64,000 nt of DNA from Micromonospora sp. U21 (GCF_018070045.1 NZ_JAGPYK010000007.1:124001-188000); one strand, 5' to 3'. Positions 1-8,732 are shown, numbered from the stretch's first letter. Numbers and translations: made by a program. Notes: generated by a model from the letters alone, not told the origin.

Positions 1-2103
1 CGCTCCGTGCTGCGCATCCGGCCGTTCCGGCGGCTCTGGATCGTGCTCGGCGCGGCCTCCTTCGGCGACTGGTTCGGCCTGCTGGCCACCTCGGTCTTCG
101 CCGCCGCCCAGGTGCAGGGCAGCACCGCGAAGGGCGCGGCCTTCGGTGGCGTCATCGCGATCCGGCTGCTCCCCGCGCTGGTGCTCGGGCCGATCGCCGG
201 CGTGCTCGCCGACCGGTTCGACCGCCGCTGGACGATGGTCATCTGCGACGTGCTCCGGTTCGTGCTCTTCGCCTCGATCCCGATGGTGGCGCTGGCTGGC
301 GCGAGTGGCGCGGTGGTGGTCCTCTGGGCGACCGTCGCGACCTTCCTGATCGAGTCGATCACGCTGATCTGGATTCCGGCCAAGGAGGCGGCGGTCCCCA
401 ACCTGATCCCGCGGACCCGGCTGGAGGCGGCCAACCAGCTCACGCTGATCACCACGTACGGCCTCACCCCGATCCTCGCGGCGCTGGTGGCCGCGGCGCT
501 CGACCGCAGCGTCCGGGCCGTCGCCGGCGGCGACCTCGGCTGGGCGGAGCCCGCCCAACTCGCGCTCTGGGTCAACTCCTTCTCCCGGCTGGCCACGGCC
601 CTCGTGGTGGCGTTCGGGATCAAGGAGATCAGCCAGGCGCAGACCGGCGAACGGCAGCGCACCGAGCAGAGCATGCGGCACCAGTTCGCCGAGGGCTGGA
701 AGTACATCAGCCAGACTCGGCTCGTCCGCGGCCTGGTGCTCGGCATCTTCGGCGCGTTCGCCGGCGGCGGCATCGTGATCGGCACGGCCAAGTTCTTCGC
801 CGCCTCGCTCGGTGCCGGTGACGCCGCCTTCTTCCTGCTCTTCGGCGCCATCTTCGTTGGCCTGGCGCTCGGCCTCGGGCTCGGCCCGATGATCGTCAAG
901 GAGATGTCCCGGCGTCGCTGGTTCGGCATGAGCATCGTGCTGGCCAGCGCCGCGGTAATGACCCTCGCATTCGCCATCCACCTGTCCATGGCGATCGTCG
1001 GCGCGGTGCTGGTCGGCGCCGGTGCCGGGATGGCCTTCCTGGCCGGCACCACGCTGCTGGGCGGCGAGGTGGCCGACGAGGTGCGCGGCCGGGTCTTCGC
1101 GGTGGTGCAGATCGGCACCCGGCTGGTGCTGATCCTGGCCATCGGGCTGAGCAGCGTGTTGGTCGGCGTCGGCGGCTCCCGCCAGCTGACCATCGCCGAC
1201 CTCGGCATCTCCGTCTCCTCCACGCGACTGCTGCTGCTCGCCGCCGGGGTCGCCGGCATCTTCGCCGGGATCAGCGCGTTCGGCCAGATGGACGACAAGA
1301 AGGGCGTTCCGGTCCTCGCCGACCTCTGGGGCTCCATCCGGGGTCGTCCGCTGATGCCGGCCGAGCCGTTCGTCTCCGCCGGGCTCTTCGTGGTCTTCGA
1401 GGGCGGGGAGGGCGCCGGCAAGTCCACCCAGCTCGCCGCTCTCGCCGAGCGGCTCCGCGGCCAGGGGCGCGACGTCGTGGTCACCCGCGAGCCGGGGGCG
1501 ACCACCGTCGGGCAACGGATCCGGTCGCTGGTGCTGGACAACTCCGGCGACGAGGCGCCCTCGCCGCGCGCCGAGGCGCTGCTCTACGCCGCCGACCGGG
1601 CGCACCACGTGGCCGCCGTGGTGCGGCCCGCGCTGGTCCGGGGCGGTGTGGTGATCAGCGACCGGTACGTCGACTCGTCCCTGGCGTACCAGGGCGCCGG
1701 GCGGACCCTCCCGGTCGACGAGGTCTCCTGGCTCTCCTCCTGGGCCACCGGTGGGCTCAAGCCCGACCTGGTGGTGCTGCTGGACGTCGAGCCGCAGACC
1801 GGCCTGTCCAGGGTGGCATCGCGCAGCGAGGGCGCCGACCGGCTGGAGGCCGAGTCGATCGCGTTCCACGAGCGCGTCCGGTACGCCTTCCTCGACCTGG
1901 CCGCCGCCGACCCGAAGCGTTACCTGGTGCTCGACGCGTCCCGGCCGGCCGAGGAGATCACCGAGCAGGTGGTCCGGCGGATCGAGGAGACGCTCGGCAA
2001 GCCGGGTGGCATCGTGCACCCCCGGCCCGCGCAGGGCCCGGACACCTCGGTGCAGCCTGAGTTATCCGACGCGGAGCTGGTGACGATGGAGCACAAGACC
2101 TGA
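1..2103 (+). CDS. tmk: MFS transporter-thymidylate kinase fusion, 5' end cut by window
   Basis: The reading frame is open to the first base, so the true start lies upstream; the in-frame GTG at 7 is probably internal. Roughly the first 430 residues are a multi-helix MFS-type membrane region with a conserved DRFDRR loop. After a short linker comes a complete dTMP kinase: P-loop EGGEGAGKST near residue 465, then TREPG and DRYVDSS. The kinase makes dTDP from dTMP for DNA synthesis. The transport substrate of the N-terminal half cannot be read. The stop overlaps the holB start by one base (TGATG), so the two are translationally coupled. The tmk-holB order is widespread in Gram-positives. Fusion of an MFS domain to Tmk is, as I recall, typical of Micromonosporaceae. 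Confidence 0.9.
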   Translation, partial: RSVLRIRPFRRLWIVLGAASFGDWFGLLATSVFAAAQVQGSTAKGAAFGGVIAIRLLPALVLGPIAGVLADRFDRRWTMVICDVLRFVLFASIPMVALAGASGAVVVLWATVATFLIESITLIWIPAKEAAVPNLIPRTRLEAANQLTLITTYGLTPILAALVAAALDRSVRAVAGGDLGWAEPAQLALWVNSFSRLATALVVAFGIKEISQAQTGERQRTEQSMRHQFAEGWKYISQTRLVRGLVLGIFGAFAGGGIVIGTAKFFAASLGAGDAAFFLLFGAIFVGLALGLGLGPMIVKEMSRRRWFGMSIVLASAAVMTLAFAIHLSMAIVGAVLVGAGAGMAFLAGTTLLGGEVADEVRGRVFAVVQIGTRLVLILAIGLSSVLVGVGGSRQLTIADLGISVSSTRLLLLAAGVAGIFAGISAFGQMDDKKGVPVLADLWGSIRGRPLMPAEPFVSAGLFVVFEGGEGAGKSTQLAALAERLRGQGRDVVVTREPGATTVGQRIRSLVLDNSGDEAPSPRAEALLYAADRAHHVAAVVRPALVRGGVVISDRYVDSSLAYQGAGRTLPVDEVSWLSSWATGGLKPDLVVLLDVEPQTGLSRVASRSEGADRLEAESIAFHERVRYAFLDLAAADPKRYLVLDASRPAEEITEQVVRRIEETLGKPGGIVHPRPAQGPDTSVQPELSDAELVTMEHKT

Positions 2104-3359
2104 TGCCGGACGTCTTCGCCGACCTGGTCGGTCAGGACGAGGCGGTGACCGAGCTGCGCCGGGCCGCCGCCGCAGCGGCATCCGTGCTGCGCGTGGGCGC
2201 CGCCGACCGTGCGCCCGCGCTGGTCGCCGCCGGCACGGACGACGGGACCGGTGTGCCGGCCGGGGTCGACCCGAGCGCCGGGATGACCCACGCCTGGATC
2301 TTCACCGGGCCGCCCGGCTCCGGCCGTTCGGTCGCCGCGCGGGCCTTCGCCGCCGCCCTGCAGTGCGTCCACGGCACCGGCTGCGGCGAGTGCCCCGGCT
2401 GCCACACCACGATGGGCGGCACCCACGCCGACGTCCGGATGGTGGTGCCGGAGGGGCTCTCCATCGGCGTCGGCGAGATGCGCGCGCTGGTGCTCCGCGC
2501 GGCCAGCACCCCGTCCGGCGGGCGCTGGCAGGTGGTGGTCATCGAGGACGCCGACCGGCTCACCGAGGCGGCCGGCAACGCGCTGCTCAAGGCGATCGAG
2601 GAGCCCCCGCCGCGTACCGTGTTCCTGCTCTGCGCCCCGTCCACCCACCCGGACGACATCTCGGTGACCATCCGGTCGCGCTGCCGGGTCGTACCCCTGC
2701 GGCAGCCGCCGGCCGCGGCGGTGGCCGAGGTGCTGGTCCGTCGGGACGGCGTGGCGCCCGACGTGGCGCAGTGGGCGGCGGCGGCCGCGCAGGGGCACGT
2801 GGGCCGGGCCCGACGGCTGGCCCGCGACCCGGAGGCCCGCAAGCGGCGCGAGGCTGTGCTCGCCGTGCCGCGCCGGCTGACCGGCGTCGGCGCGGCGTTC
2901 GACGCGGCGTCCGCGCTGATCGAGGCGGCCGAGGCGGAGGCCGAGGCGTCGGTCAGTGAGGCCGACACGGCCGAGCGGGCGGCGCTGGAGACCGCGCTCG
3001 GTGCCGGCGGCACCGGCCGGGGCGCGGCCGGCGCCATCCGGGGCGCGGCCGGGCAGCTCAAGGACCTGGAGAAGCGGCAGAAGTCGCGGGCCACCCGGGC
3101 GCAGCGGGACGCGCTGGACCGGGCGCTGGTCGACCTGGCGGGCTTCTACCGGGACGCGCTCACCATGGCGCTGCGTGCCCCGGTCGCCGCGGTGCACACC
3201 GACACCGCCGCGCTGGCCGGCGCCGGGGCGCAGAAGTGGGACGCCGAGGGGTCGCTGCGCCGGCTGGAGGCCGTGCTCGCCTGCCGGGCGGCGATCGAGG
3301 CGAACGTCAAGCCACGGATCGCCGTCGAGGCGATGATGCTCGCCCTCTGGAAGGGCTGA
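2103..3359 (+). CDS. holB: DNA polymerase III subunit delta'
   Basis: This is the clamp-loader subunit delta', which works with the gamma/tau and delta subunits to load the sliding clamp. The AAA+ P-loop GPPGSGRS is at residues 69-76. It is followed by a four-cysteine zinc module (Cys88, Cys94, Cys97, Cys100), a Walker B region (VVIEDADRL), and the sensor/arginine segment around SRCRVVPL. An Ala-rich insert at residues 20-60 precedes the P-loop and is longer than in E. coli. The ATG overlaps the tmk stop, so it is cotranscribed with tmk. Length (418 aa) is normal for actinobacteria. Confidence 0.93.
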   Translation: MPDVFADLVGQDEAVTELRRAAAAAASVLRVGAADRAPALVAAGTDDGTGVPAGVDPSAGMTHAWIFTGPPGSGRSVAARAFAAALQCVHGTGCGECPGCHTTMGGTHADVRMVVPEGLSIGVGEMRALVLRAASTPSGGRWQVVVIEDADRLTEAAGNALLKAIEEPPPRTVFLLCAPSTHPDDISVTIRSRCRVVPLRQPPAAAVAEVLVRRDGVAPDVAQWAAAAAQGHVGRARRLARDPEARKRREAVLAVPRRLTGVGAAFDAASALIEAAEAEAEASVSEADTAERAALETALGAGGTGRGAAGAIRGAAGQLKDLEKRQKSRATRAQRDALDRALVDLAGFYRDALTMALRAPVAAVHTDTAALAGAGAQKWDAEGSLRRLEAVLACRAAIEANVKPRIAVEAMMLALWKG

Positions 3360-3504
3360 CCCGCAGCTTTCCTGGCACGGTCCCGTGCGGCGGACCGGTC
3401 ATCCACAGGCATCGACACGCACGATTGCTGTGCGGTACGGTCCGGTGTGCTGTTGTGACGGTGACGGCACGCTCAGTGATGGGTCATCCGGGAGGAGTCG
3501 GCCG

Positions 3505-3834
3505 ATGCCGCGGGGGGAGATCGACGAAGCCTGGATCGAGGAGGCGGTGCGGCGCTACCGCCGGATCGAGTCGCTCCAGGCCGAGTTCGACCAGGCGGTG
3601 TCGACCGTCGAGGTCACCGTCCGGTCGCCGGACGGGCTGGTCGAGGTGGTGGTCACCGCCGGTGGGCGGATCACCGACGTCCGGTTCCTCGGGCCGCTGC
3701 ACAGCCGCAGCCCGCGGGACGTGGCCGGCTCCGTGCAGGCCGCGGTCACCGCCGCGGCCGACGCCGCCGAGTGGGCCCGGGAGAAGCTGCACAACGAGAC
3801 GTTCGCCGCCTACCGACCGCTCGCGGGGGCCTGA
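3505..3834 (+). CDS. YbaB/EbfC-family protein, first gene of a WXG100-like trio
   Basis: This 109-aa protein has the YbaB/EbfC pattern: an N-terminal helix, a strand pair around VEVTVRSPDG and VVVTAGGRITDV, and a C-terminal helix. The family includes nucleoid-associated DNA-binding proteins. In actinomycetes, divergent members often sit beside WXG100/ESX-like genes, as here. The ATG at 3505 has a GGAGGAG ribosome-binding site 7 nt upstream. One base separates its stop from the next ATG (3836), and that gene overlaps the following one, so the three form an operon inserted between holB and ricT. The exact role is unknown. Confidence 0.7.
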   Translation: MPRGEIDEAWIEEAVRRYRRIESLQAEFDQAVSTVEVTVRSPDGLVEVVVTAGGRITDVRFLGPLHSRSPRDVAGSVQAAVTAAADAAEWAREKLHNETFAAYRPLAGA

Positions 3835-3835
3835 G

Positions 3836-4141
3836 ATGGACGCACTGCGCACGCTCTCCGCCCGGCTGGACGAGGCGAGCGCCACGCTCACCGCCCTGTC
3901 CCGCACGGTCACCGCCAGTGATCCGGCCGCGGCCGCCTTCGGCACGGACGCCCCGGGGCGTCCCGGCGAGATCGGCCGCGCCCTGCACCGGCAGTGGACC
4001 GCCGCCACCGACGACCGGGCCCGCGAGGCACGCGCCGCCGCCAATCGGCTGGCCGCCGCCGCCTCGGCCGTGCGCGAGGCCGCCGACCGCTACGGCGAGG
4101 TCGACCGGGCCGCCCGCCGCCGCATCACCGGGGAGCCCTGA
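3836..4141 (+). CDS. Small helical WXG100/ESX-like protein
   Basis: A 101-aa, Ala/Arg-rich, almost wholly helical protein with two predicted helices separated near residues 45-55, without a signal peptide. Size and helical-hairpin look suit the WXG100/EspC-like type VII secretion targets, but the central motif reads HRQWTAAT, not a strict WXG. It starts one base after the YbaB-like gene stops and its TGA overlaps the next ATG, so it is the middle gene of an operon. No EccC/EccD secretion genes lie in the window, so secretion is only a possibility. It could instead be a cytoplasmic partner of its neighbours. Confidence 0.55.
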   Translation: MDALRTLSARLDEASATLTALSRTVTASDPAAAAFGTDAPGRPGEIGRALHRQWTAATDDRAREARAAANRLAAAASAVREAADRYGEVDRAARRRITGEP

Positions 4142-4821
4142 TGGACCCGCTGGACCGGCTCGCCGAGCCCGGCCTGGACCTGCTGCGCCGGGTGGACACA
4201 CTGCTCGCCGCCGGTGTCCCGGAGGGCCACCGGGTGTGGCCGCTGCTGCGCCGGATGCAGGTGCTCCCGGGCGACGCGGTCCGCGGCTTCCTCGACCTCC
4301 ATCCGGCACCGCTCGCTGGCGCCGGGCACGCGGTGCGCCGGCTGGTCCGGGGGTACGACGACGTCTCCGCCGCGCTCACCGACCCGGTTTTCTGGTCCGG
4401 CCCGGCCGCCTCGGCGTACGGGCAGGAGCGGGCTGCGCTGCTGCGCCACCTCGACGAGGGGCCGGAGAGCCTGGTCGGGCGCCTGGAGTCCACCGCCGGA
4501 TACGCCGACGCCCTCGCCGACTGGGTGGATGGCACCCGCCTCGCCCTGGCCCGCACCCTGGCCGACATTCTTCGCTCGGCCGAGGCGGTTGCCGTGGTCG
4601 CCGCCACCGCCACGGGCACGCCACTCCGGCCCGGCCCGGTGGGGCCCGGCGTGGCCGATGCGGCCGAGATCGCCGCCCGGGTGCTGGCGGTGCTCTGCGT
4701 CGCGTACGACGGTGCGGAGACGCTGCTGCGCCAGTGGGCGCCGAGCCTGGCCGAGTCCGCCTGGCGGCCGCCGGTGGACGGTCGACCCCGGTACGACCAG
4801 GCCACCCGGGTCGGCTGGTAG
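4141..4821 (+). CDS. WXG-motif helical protein, unknown function
   Basis: A 226-aa protein with no recognised enzyme motif. Residues 60-120 resemble a WXG100 helical hairpin, with FWSGPAASAYGQER supplying a W-S-G turn. The C-terminal half carries an Ala-rich hydrophobic stretch (residues ~135-190) that may be helical or membrane-associated. The ATG overlaps the preceding stop (4-nt ATGA), so it is translated with the two genes before it. The trio may form a small complex or type VII-like substrate set; this is inference. Confidence 0.55.
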   Translation: MDPLDRLAEPGLDLLRRVDTLLAAGVPEGHRVWPLLRRMQVLPGDAVRGFLDLHPAPLAGAGHAVRRLVRGYDDVSAALTDPVFWSGPAASAYGQERAALLRHLDEGPESLVGRLESTAGYADALADWVDGTRLALARTLADILRSAEAVAVVAATATGTPLRPGPVGPGVADAAEIAARVLAVLCVAYDGAETLLRQWAPSLAESAWRPPVDGRPRYDQATRVGW

Positions 4822-5119
4822 CCGGCCGCCGCGCCACCGGACAGGCCACGGCGTCGCCCGCGGGCGCTCGGCCTGAGCCGGCACCGGCGGCGACGCCGTG
4901 GTCTTCCCCCTGCACCCCCCGCAGGTCTGCCTCCACTCAACGCCGCCCGGACGCGTTTGTCCCCTACCGCGGCCCGGATTCAACCGTCCGGGCGAGGAGT
5001 AACGGCACGACGGGTGGCTCGGCAATCGGTCAAGTCGACGGTCATGGATGGCAGCGGGGGGTAGTCGTCCGGCGACGGCCGGCGCGCCCTTCGGCGGGGA
5101 TCCGTCGTAGGGTGGGTGC
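4822..5119. other. Intergenic region between WXG trio and ricT
   Basis: About 300 bp with no convincing gene. Short GC-rich hairpins are present and a promoter for the downstream PSP1 gene probably lies in its last 100 bp, but no clear -35/-10 pair or repeat could be picked out by eye. Confidence 0.4.
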
Positions 5120-5959
5120 ATGGGCATGCTCTGCGCGGTCAGCTTCAACCGGTACGGGCGCCTCTACTACCTCGACCCCGGTGAGTTGCGCCCGCAGGTC
5201 GGCGACAAGGTGCTGGTGCCGACCGACGACGGGCCCGAGGTGGCCGAGTGCGTCTGGGCCGCGCAGTGGGTGACCGAGGAGACCGAAGGCTTCCCCCGGC
5301 TGGTGGGGCTGGCCGGCGACGACGATCTGAGCCGGGACGAGGCGCTGCGTCGGCGCAAGGCCGAGGCCAAGGTGGCCGCGAAGCGGCTGATCCGCGCGCA
5401 TGGCCTGCCGATGAAGGTGGTGGCCGTCGACCACGTGCTCGGCTCCGCCGAGGGCGGCGGCGAACGCAGCACGGTCTACTTCACCGCGCCGCACCGTGTG
5501 GACTTCCGCTCCCTGGTCCGTGACCTGGGCGCCACCCTGCACTGTCGCGTCGAGCTGCGGCAGCTCTCCGCACGGGACTCGGCGCGGGTGCAGGGCGGCA
5601 TCGGCTCGTGCGGCCGGGACCTGTGCTGCGCCACGTTCCTCACCGACTTCGAGCCGGTGACCATCCGGATGGCCAAGGACCAGGACCTGCCGCTGAATCC
5701 GCTGCGCATCTCCGGGGCGTGCGGCCGGCTGATGTGTTGCCTGAAGTACGAACACCCGCTCTACCAGCGCTTCCAGGAGACCGCCCCGGCCGTCGGCAGC
5801 CGGGTCTCCACGCCGGAGGGCGAGGGCCGCGTGGTCGGCCACAGCGTCCCCCGTGACGCGGTGACGGTCCGGCTCGACGCCGACGGCTCCCGCTGCTCCT
5901 GCTCCCGCGCCTCCGTCTGCGCCCCCCGCCAGGCCCACGACCAGCACTACACCCCCTGA
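5120..5959 (+). CDS. PSP1-domain protein, RicT (YaaT)-like
   Basis: A 279-aa PSP1-domain protein. The two cysteine-rich blocks, CGRDLCCATF and CGRLMCCLKYEH, are the signature of RicT/YaaT, which in Bacillus binds Fe-S clusters with RicA/RicF and modulates RNase Y and phosphorelay signalling. No RicA/RicF genes are nearby, so the actinobacterial role is open. The tmk-holB-yaaT order matches the Bacillus chromosome, with the WXG trio inserted. The C-terminus ends in a further Cys pair (SRCSCSRASVC). The ATG at 5120 gives the normal N-terminus. Confidence 0.85.
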   Translation: MGMLCAVSFNRYGRLYYLDPGELRPQVGDKVLVPTDDGPEVAECVWAAQWVTEETEGFPRLVGLAGDDDLSRDEALRRRKAEAKVAAKRLIRAHGLPMKVVAVDHVLGSAEGGGERSTVYFTAPHRVDFRSLVRDLGATLHCRVELRQLSARDSARVQGGIGSCGRDLCCATFLTDFEPVTIRMAKDQDLPLNPLRISGACGRLMCCLKYEHPLYQRFQETAPAVGSRVSTPEGEGRVVGHSVPRDAVTVRLDADGSRCSCSRASVCAPRQAHDQHYTP

Positions 5960-6000
5960 CCCCGCCGGCCCCGGCCCCGCCTTCCCCCGGTTGGCCTTCC

Positions 6001-6070
6001 CCCCGTTGATCATGAATTTATTGCGCGCCGGGGCGGCGCGTCGCCCGCAATAACTTCATGATCAACGGGG
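6001..6070. repeat. 25-bp inverted repeat with 20-nt loop
   Basis: Arms 6001-6025 and 6046-6070 are complementary at 24 of 25 positions, the exception being T6017 against C6054. Each arm begins CCCCGTTGATCATGAA and ends TTATTGCG. The loop is GC-rich. It sits between the ends of two convergent genes (ricT and the metallophosphoesterase), so it could act as a bidirectional terminator. The AT-rich arms look imported relative to the surroundings and suggest a dispersed repeat family. Confidence 0.85.
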
Positions 6071-6077
6071 CTGTGGG

Positions 6078-7841
6078 TCAGGGCAGGACTATCGGGGGTT
6101 CGGCCAGGCGGGGGGTCAGCGGGGTTTTCGGCGTCAGCCAGCTTGCGGTGGGGGACTGGTCGGGGTTGACCTGCCAGTCGCGGGAGACCCGGTCGACCGC
6201 GATCGGATAGATGGTGAGGGTGCCGTCGGGGTCGATGCGCAGCCGCAGGAACGCCTTGGAGTCCTCGATGCCCTGACCGGCGAAGAGCTCGTTGACGTTC
6301 ACCCCGAACGACCCCGCCACCAACAGGTACGCCGCCACCAGCTGACTGGCCACCAGCCCGCTCACCGGGCCGTAGAGCACCGCCGCGGCGACCACCGGCA
6401 GCGGCCACGGCCAGTCGTAGAACGGCAGCGCCAACCAGGCCCAGGTGCCGGCGGCGGCCAGCCCGACGTGTGCCAGGCCGTGGCTGACGCCGAGGATCCA
6501 GTGCCGGGCGTGCCGCTTGCCGTTCGCGCTGGGTGGCTTGGCGAACAGGGCCGCCGCCAGCACCGTCACGAGCAGCATCATCACCAGCGGGACGGTGAAC
6601 AGCCGCTGCTCGGTGGTGTCCGCCCAGTTCGCGGCCGCGCCCGCCATGGCCAGCATCAGGAGCGTGTGCAGGGTGCCGAGCAGTGTGGTGAAACCGGGGT
6701 TGCGGAACGGCAGCCGGGGGAAGATGCCCCAGCCGTAGCGACGGGAGCGGGCCGCGTCCGGATAGCGGGCCACCAGGTCGTACGGCTGGGCGCGGCTGGC
6801 CCGCCGGGCCAGGGTGTCCCGCGGCGGCACCTCGATGCGCTCCGGCAGCTTGTGCGTCGGGTAGAGGTACGCCCCGCCGCCGCCACAGGTGATCAGCTGC
6901 CGGTCCGGTCCCGCGTAGCGGGCGTAGTGGTGCAGGTCGCCCGAGAGCAGCAGCCGGACCTGGGCACCGGTCGGGTCGATGATCGTCCGGATGAAGTAGT
7001 CGACCGAGTCGTACGCCGTCGGATGGTCGGCGGCCTTGACCCAGGTCGGCGCCGGCGTCGCGATGATCACCTTCGACTCGGGGCCGAGCCGTCGAGCCAC
7101 CTCGTCGAAGTACGCCAACTGCGGGTCGTCCAGGTACGAGCCGGACTGGTCGTCCACGCCGAGCAGCCACCAGCCGGCCGGCAGTTCCACCGCGAAGTAC
7201 GAGCGCGACTGCCCGGTGCCCCAACCGCCGAAGTGCCGGTCCCGGGAGCGGACGAACAACCGCAGGAAGGCGGTCAGGCCGTCGTACCAGTCGTGGTTGC
7301 CGGGCACCGCGAAGAGGGTGGGCCGCTCCGGCGGGGTCCCCGGCAGCGCTGCCTGGTAGGGGCCCTTGCACCGGTCCTCGTACGAGGCGTACGCCGCCGA
7401 CGGGTACACCTGGTCGCCGCCCATCACCAGGGTCTGCGCCCGGGGCAGCCGGTGCCCGTCCAAGGCCAGCTCCGGCTGTGCCAGCAGGTACGCCACCGAG
7501 TAGGTGGCGTTGAAGCCGTCGCCCAGGTCGGCCACGTAGTCGAGCCACAGCCCGCCGTCCGGCCCGGCCTGGCGGAAGGCGTCGTCGCCGAACGCGTTCT
7601 GCAACTCGCGCTTGTCCAGGTACGCCCCGAAGAGCATCGCCAGCAGCGTCCGGATGCCGGTGCTGATCAGCAGGAAGGGCGCCAGCCACGGGACCGGCTT
7701 GCGCGGGGTGAAGCCCAGCTCCAGCGGGTCCGTGGTGCGGGGTCGATGGGCGACCCGCTCGCCGGCCGGCGGGCCGTCGGGACGCCCGTCCGCCGGGTCC
7801 TGCTGGTCGGGGGTGTCGAGGGGGGCGTGATCGTCGCTCAC
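6078..7841 (-). CDS. Membrane-associated metallophosphoesterase
   Basis: A 587-aa calcineurin-like phosphoesterase. Metal-ligand motifs are visible in order: VMGGDQVYP, VPGNHDWYD and LLLSGDLHHYARY. The N-terminus is Pro/Asp-rich, followed by a hydrophobic segment (APFLLISTGIRTLLAML). The C-terminal third (from about residue 400) has about five predicted membrane helices, so the enzyme is probably membrane-bound. Substrate cannot be read. GTG at 7841 was chosen because the upstream frame is unconserved-looking, although its ribosome-binding site is weak. It ends next to the 6001-6070 palindrome, and its start lies about 145 bp from the tRNA-Thr gene on the other strand. Confidence 0.8.
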   Translation of the reverse strand: MSDDHAPLDTPDQQDPADGRPDGPPAGERVAHRPRTTDPLELGFTPRKPVPWLAPFLLISTGIRTLLAMLFGAYLDKRELQNAFGDDAFRQAGPDGGLWLDYVADLGDGFNATYSVAYLLAQPELALDGHRLPRAQTLVMGGDQVYPSAAYASYEDRCKGPYQAALPGTPPERPTLFAVPGNHDWYDGLTAFLRLFVRSRDRHFGGWGTGQSRSYFAVELPAGWWLLGVDDQSGSYLDDPQLAYFDEVARRLGPESKVIIATPAPTWVKAADHPTAYDSVDYFIRTIIDPTGAQVRLLLSGDLHHYARYAGPDRQLITCGGGGAYLYPTHKLPERIEVPPRDTLARRASRAQPYDLVARYPDAARSRRYGWGIFPRLPFRNPGFTTLLGTLHTLLMLAMAGAAANWADTTEQRLFTVPLVMMLLVTVLAAALFAKPPSANGKRHARHWILGVSHGLAHVGLAAAGTWAWLALPFYDWPWPLPVVAAAVLYGPVSGLVASQLVAAYLLVAGSFGVNVNELFAGQGIEDSKAFLRLRIDPDGTLTIYPIAVDRVSRDWQVNPDQSPTASWLTPKTPLTPRLAEPPIVLP

Positions 7842-7985
7842 CCGCCGCAGCGTAGTACCGACACCTCTGATCCGCTGTCCGGTAAACGTCCAGATGGCGG
7901 CCGATGTCCGGTTGGTGGCAGCGGCCGGGGAGGGGGTATCCCGTTCGGGCGACCGCCGTGGGGTGCCGTACACTTGACGATCGTT

Positions 7986-8059
7986 GCCGCCTTAGCTCAG
8001 TCGGCTAGAGCGACGCACTCGTAATGCGTAGGTCGACGGTTCGATTCCGTCAGGCGGCT
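7986..8059 (+). tRNA. tRNA-Thr (anticodon CGT)
   Basis: The 74-nt sequence folds as a full cloverleaf: acceptor GCCGCCT with AGGCGGC, D arm, anticodon stem ACGCA/TGCGT with loop CTCGTAA (anticodon CGT), and T arm GACGG/CCGTC with loop TTCGATT. CCA is not encoded. A 12-bp terminator hairpin follows. The 3' half from 8018 is repeated at 10284, which marks this gene as the integration site of the island that follows; the tRNA itself is intact. Confidence 0.97.
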
Positions 8060-8109
8060 CGGTACGGAAGCCCAGGTCAACGACCTGGGCTTCGCCGTTT
8101 CCCAAGGTC
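8018..8109. repeat. att site (tRNA-side copy)
   Basis: This segment covers the anticodon-loop-to-3' end of tRNA-Thr plus its terminator. It is repeated directly at 10284-10375. Positions 8018-8079 match 10284-10345 exactly (62 bp); after that only scattered single mismatches occur (8080, 8104, 8110). Such a direct repeat of a tRNA 3' end is the footprint of tyrosine-recombinase integration. Confidence 0.9.
8067..8093. terminator. tRNA-Thr terminator hairpin
   Basis: GAAGCCCAGGTC (8067-8078) pairs perfectly with GACCTGGGCTTC (8082-8093) around a 3-nt AAC loop. It terminates the tRNA on the plus strand and, being symmetric, the integrase on the minus strand; the integrase stop codon lies in it. 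A second copy sits in the duplicated repeat at 10333-10359. Confidence 0.85.
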
Positions 8110-8682
8110 AATCACGCCGCCGTCTGTGGTGCCGGTCCTTAGATAGTCCTTGTCCCGTGCAGTGACCGCCTCGTCCAAGCGGTTGGCGACCGCGTCCAGG
8201 TCGTCACCGAACAGGCCGGCATACACGTCCAGGGTCATCGACGCCGAGGCGTGGCCGAGCATCCGCTGCACCGCCTTGACGTTAGCGCCCGCCGCCACGG
8301 CCAGACTCGCCGCCGTGTGCCTGAGATCGTGCGGAGTCAACCCGGCCAGCCCGACCGACGCCGACGCCGGCGCGAAGACCCGCGACCGGAAGTTGGTGTT
8401 GCGCAGCGGCCCGCCGTTCGGGGCGGTGAACACCAGCGCGGCCCGGCCCTTACCGACGATGTGCGCGGCCAGCTCGTCGACGAGGAAGCGCGGGATCGGC
8501 ACAGACCGGCGTTGGTGGTTCTTCGGCGTCCCCTCGACCAGGTTCCCGCCGACCTCCGCGAAGGCGACCGCCACTGTCAACCGCCGCCGCAGCAGATCAA
8601 GGCGGCCCGCAAGCGGGCCGCGCCGGCCCGGCCCCGGCCTGCTGGCGACCTCCGGCCGGCATCGGCCGGGCCGGCCGGCCAT
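8077..8682 (-). pseudogene. Tyrosine recombinase (integrase), N-terminally truncated
   Basis: Only the catalytic C-terminal part remains. Recognisable are the beta-strand lysine region (KNHQRRSVPI), HDLRH, GH in MLGHASASM, and the nucleophile Tyr in TLDVYAGLF. The first catalytic Arg (normally in a TGLRxGE-like motif), the core-binding and the arm-binding domains are missing. Genuine homology appears to begin at about 8600 (LDLLRRRLTV); upstream codons to the ATG at 8682 look like unrelated GC-rich sequence. The stop lies in the att repeat and terminator hairpin. It is unlikely to be active. Confidence 0.85.
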
Positions 8683-8708
8683 GCTTACGAGCTACAAGAG
8701 CTTGAAGA

Positions 8709-8732
8709 CCTCGGGGCTCCGCCCCGAGCCCC
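8709..8732. terminator. Short GC hairpin in island
   Basis: TCGGGGCTC and GAGCCCCGA form a 9-bp perfect stem around CGCCCC. It lies just upstream of the truncated integrase on the minus strand and may be the terminator of a lost gene. No T-run follows. Confidence 0.45.

Noticed and set aside
3360..3504. Possible small stable RNA between holB and the YbaB-like gene
   Set aside because: No recognisable SRP or tmRNA fold; GC hairpins are weak.
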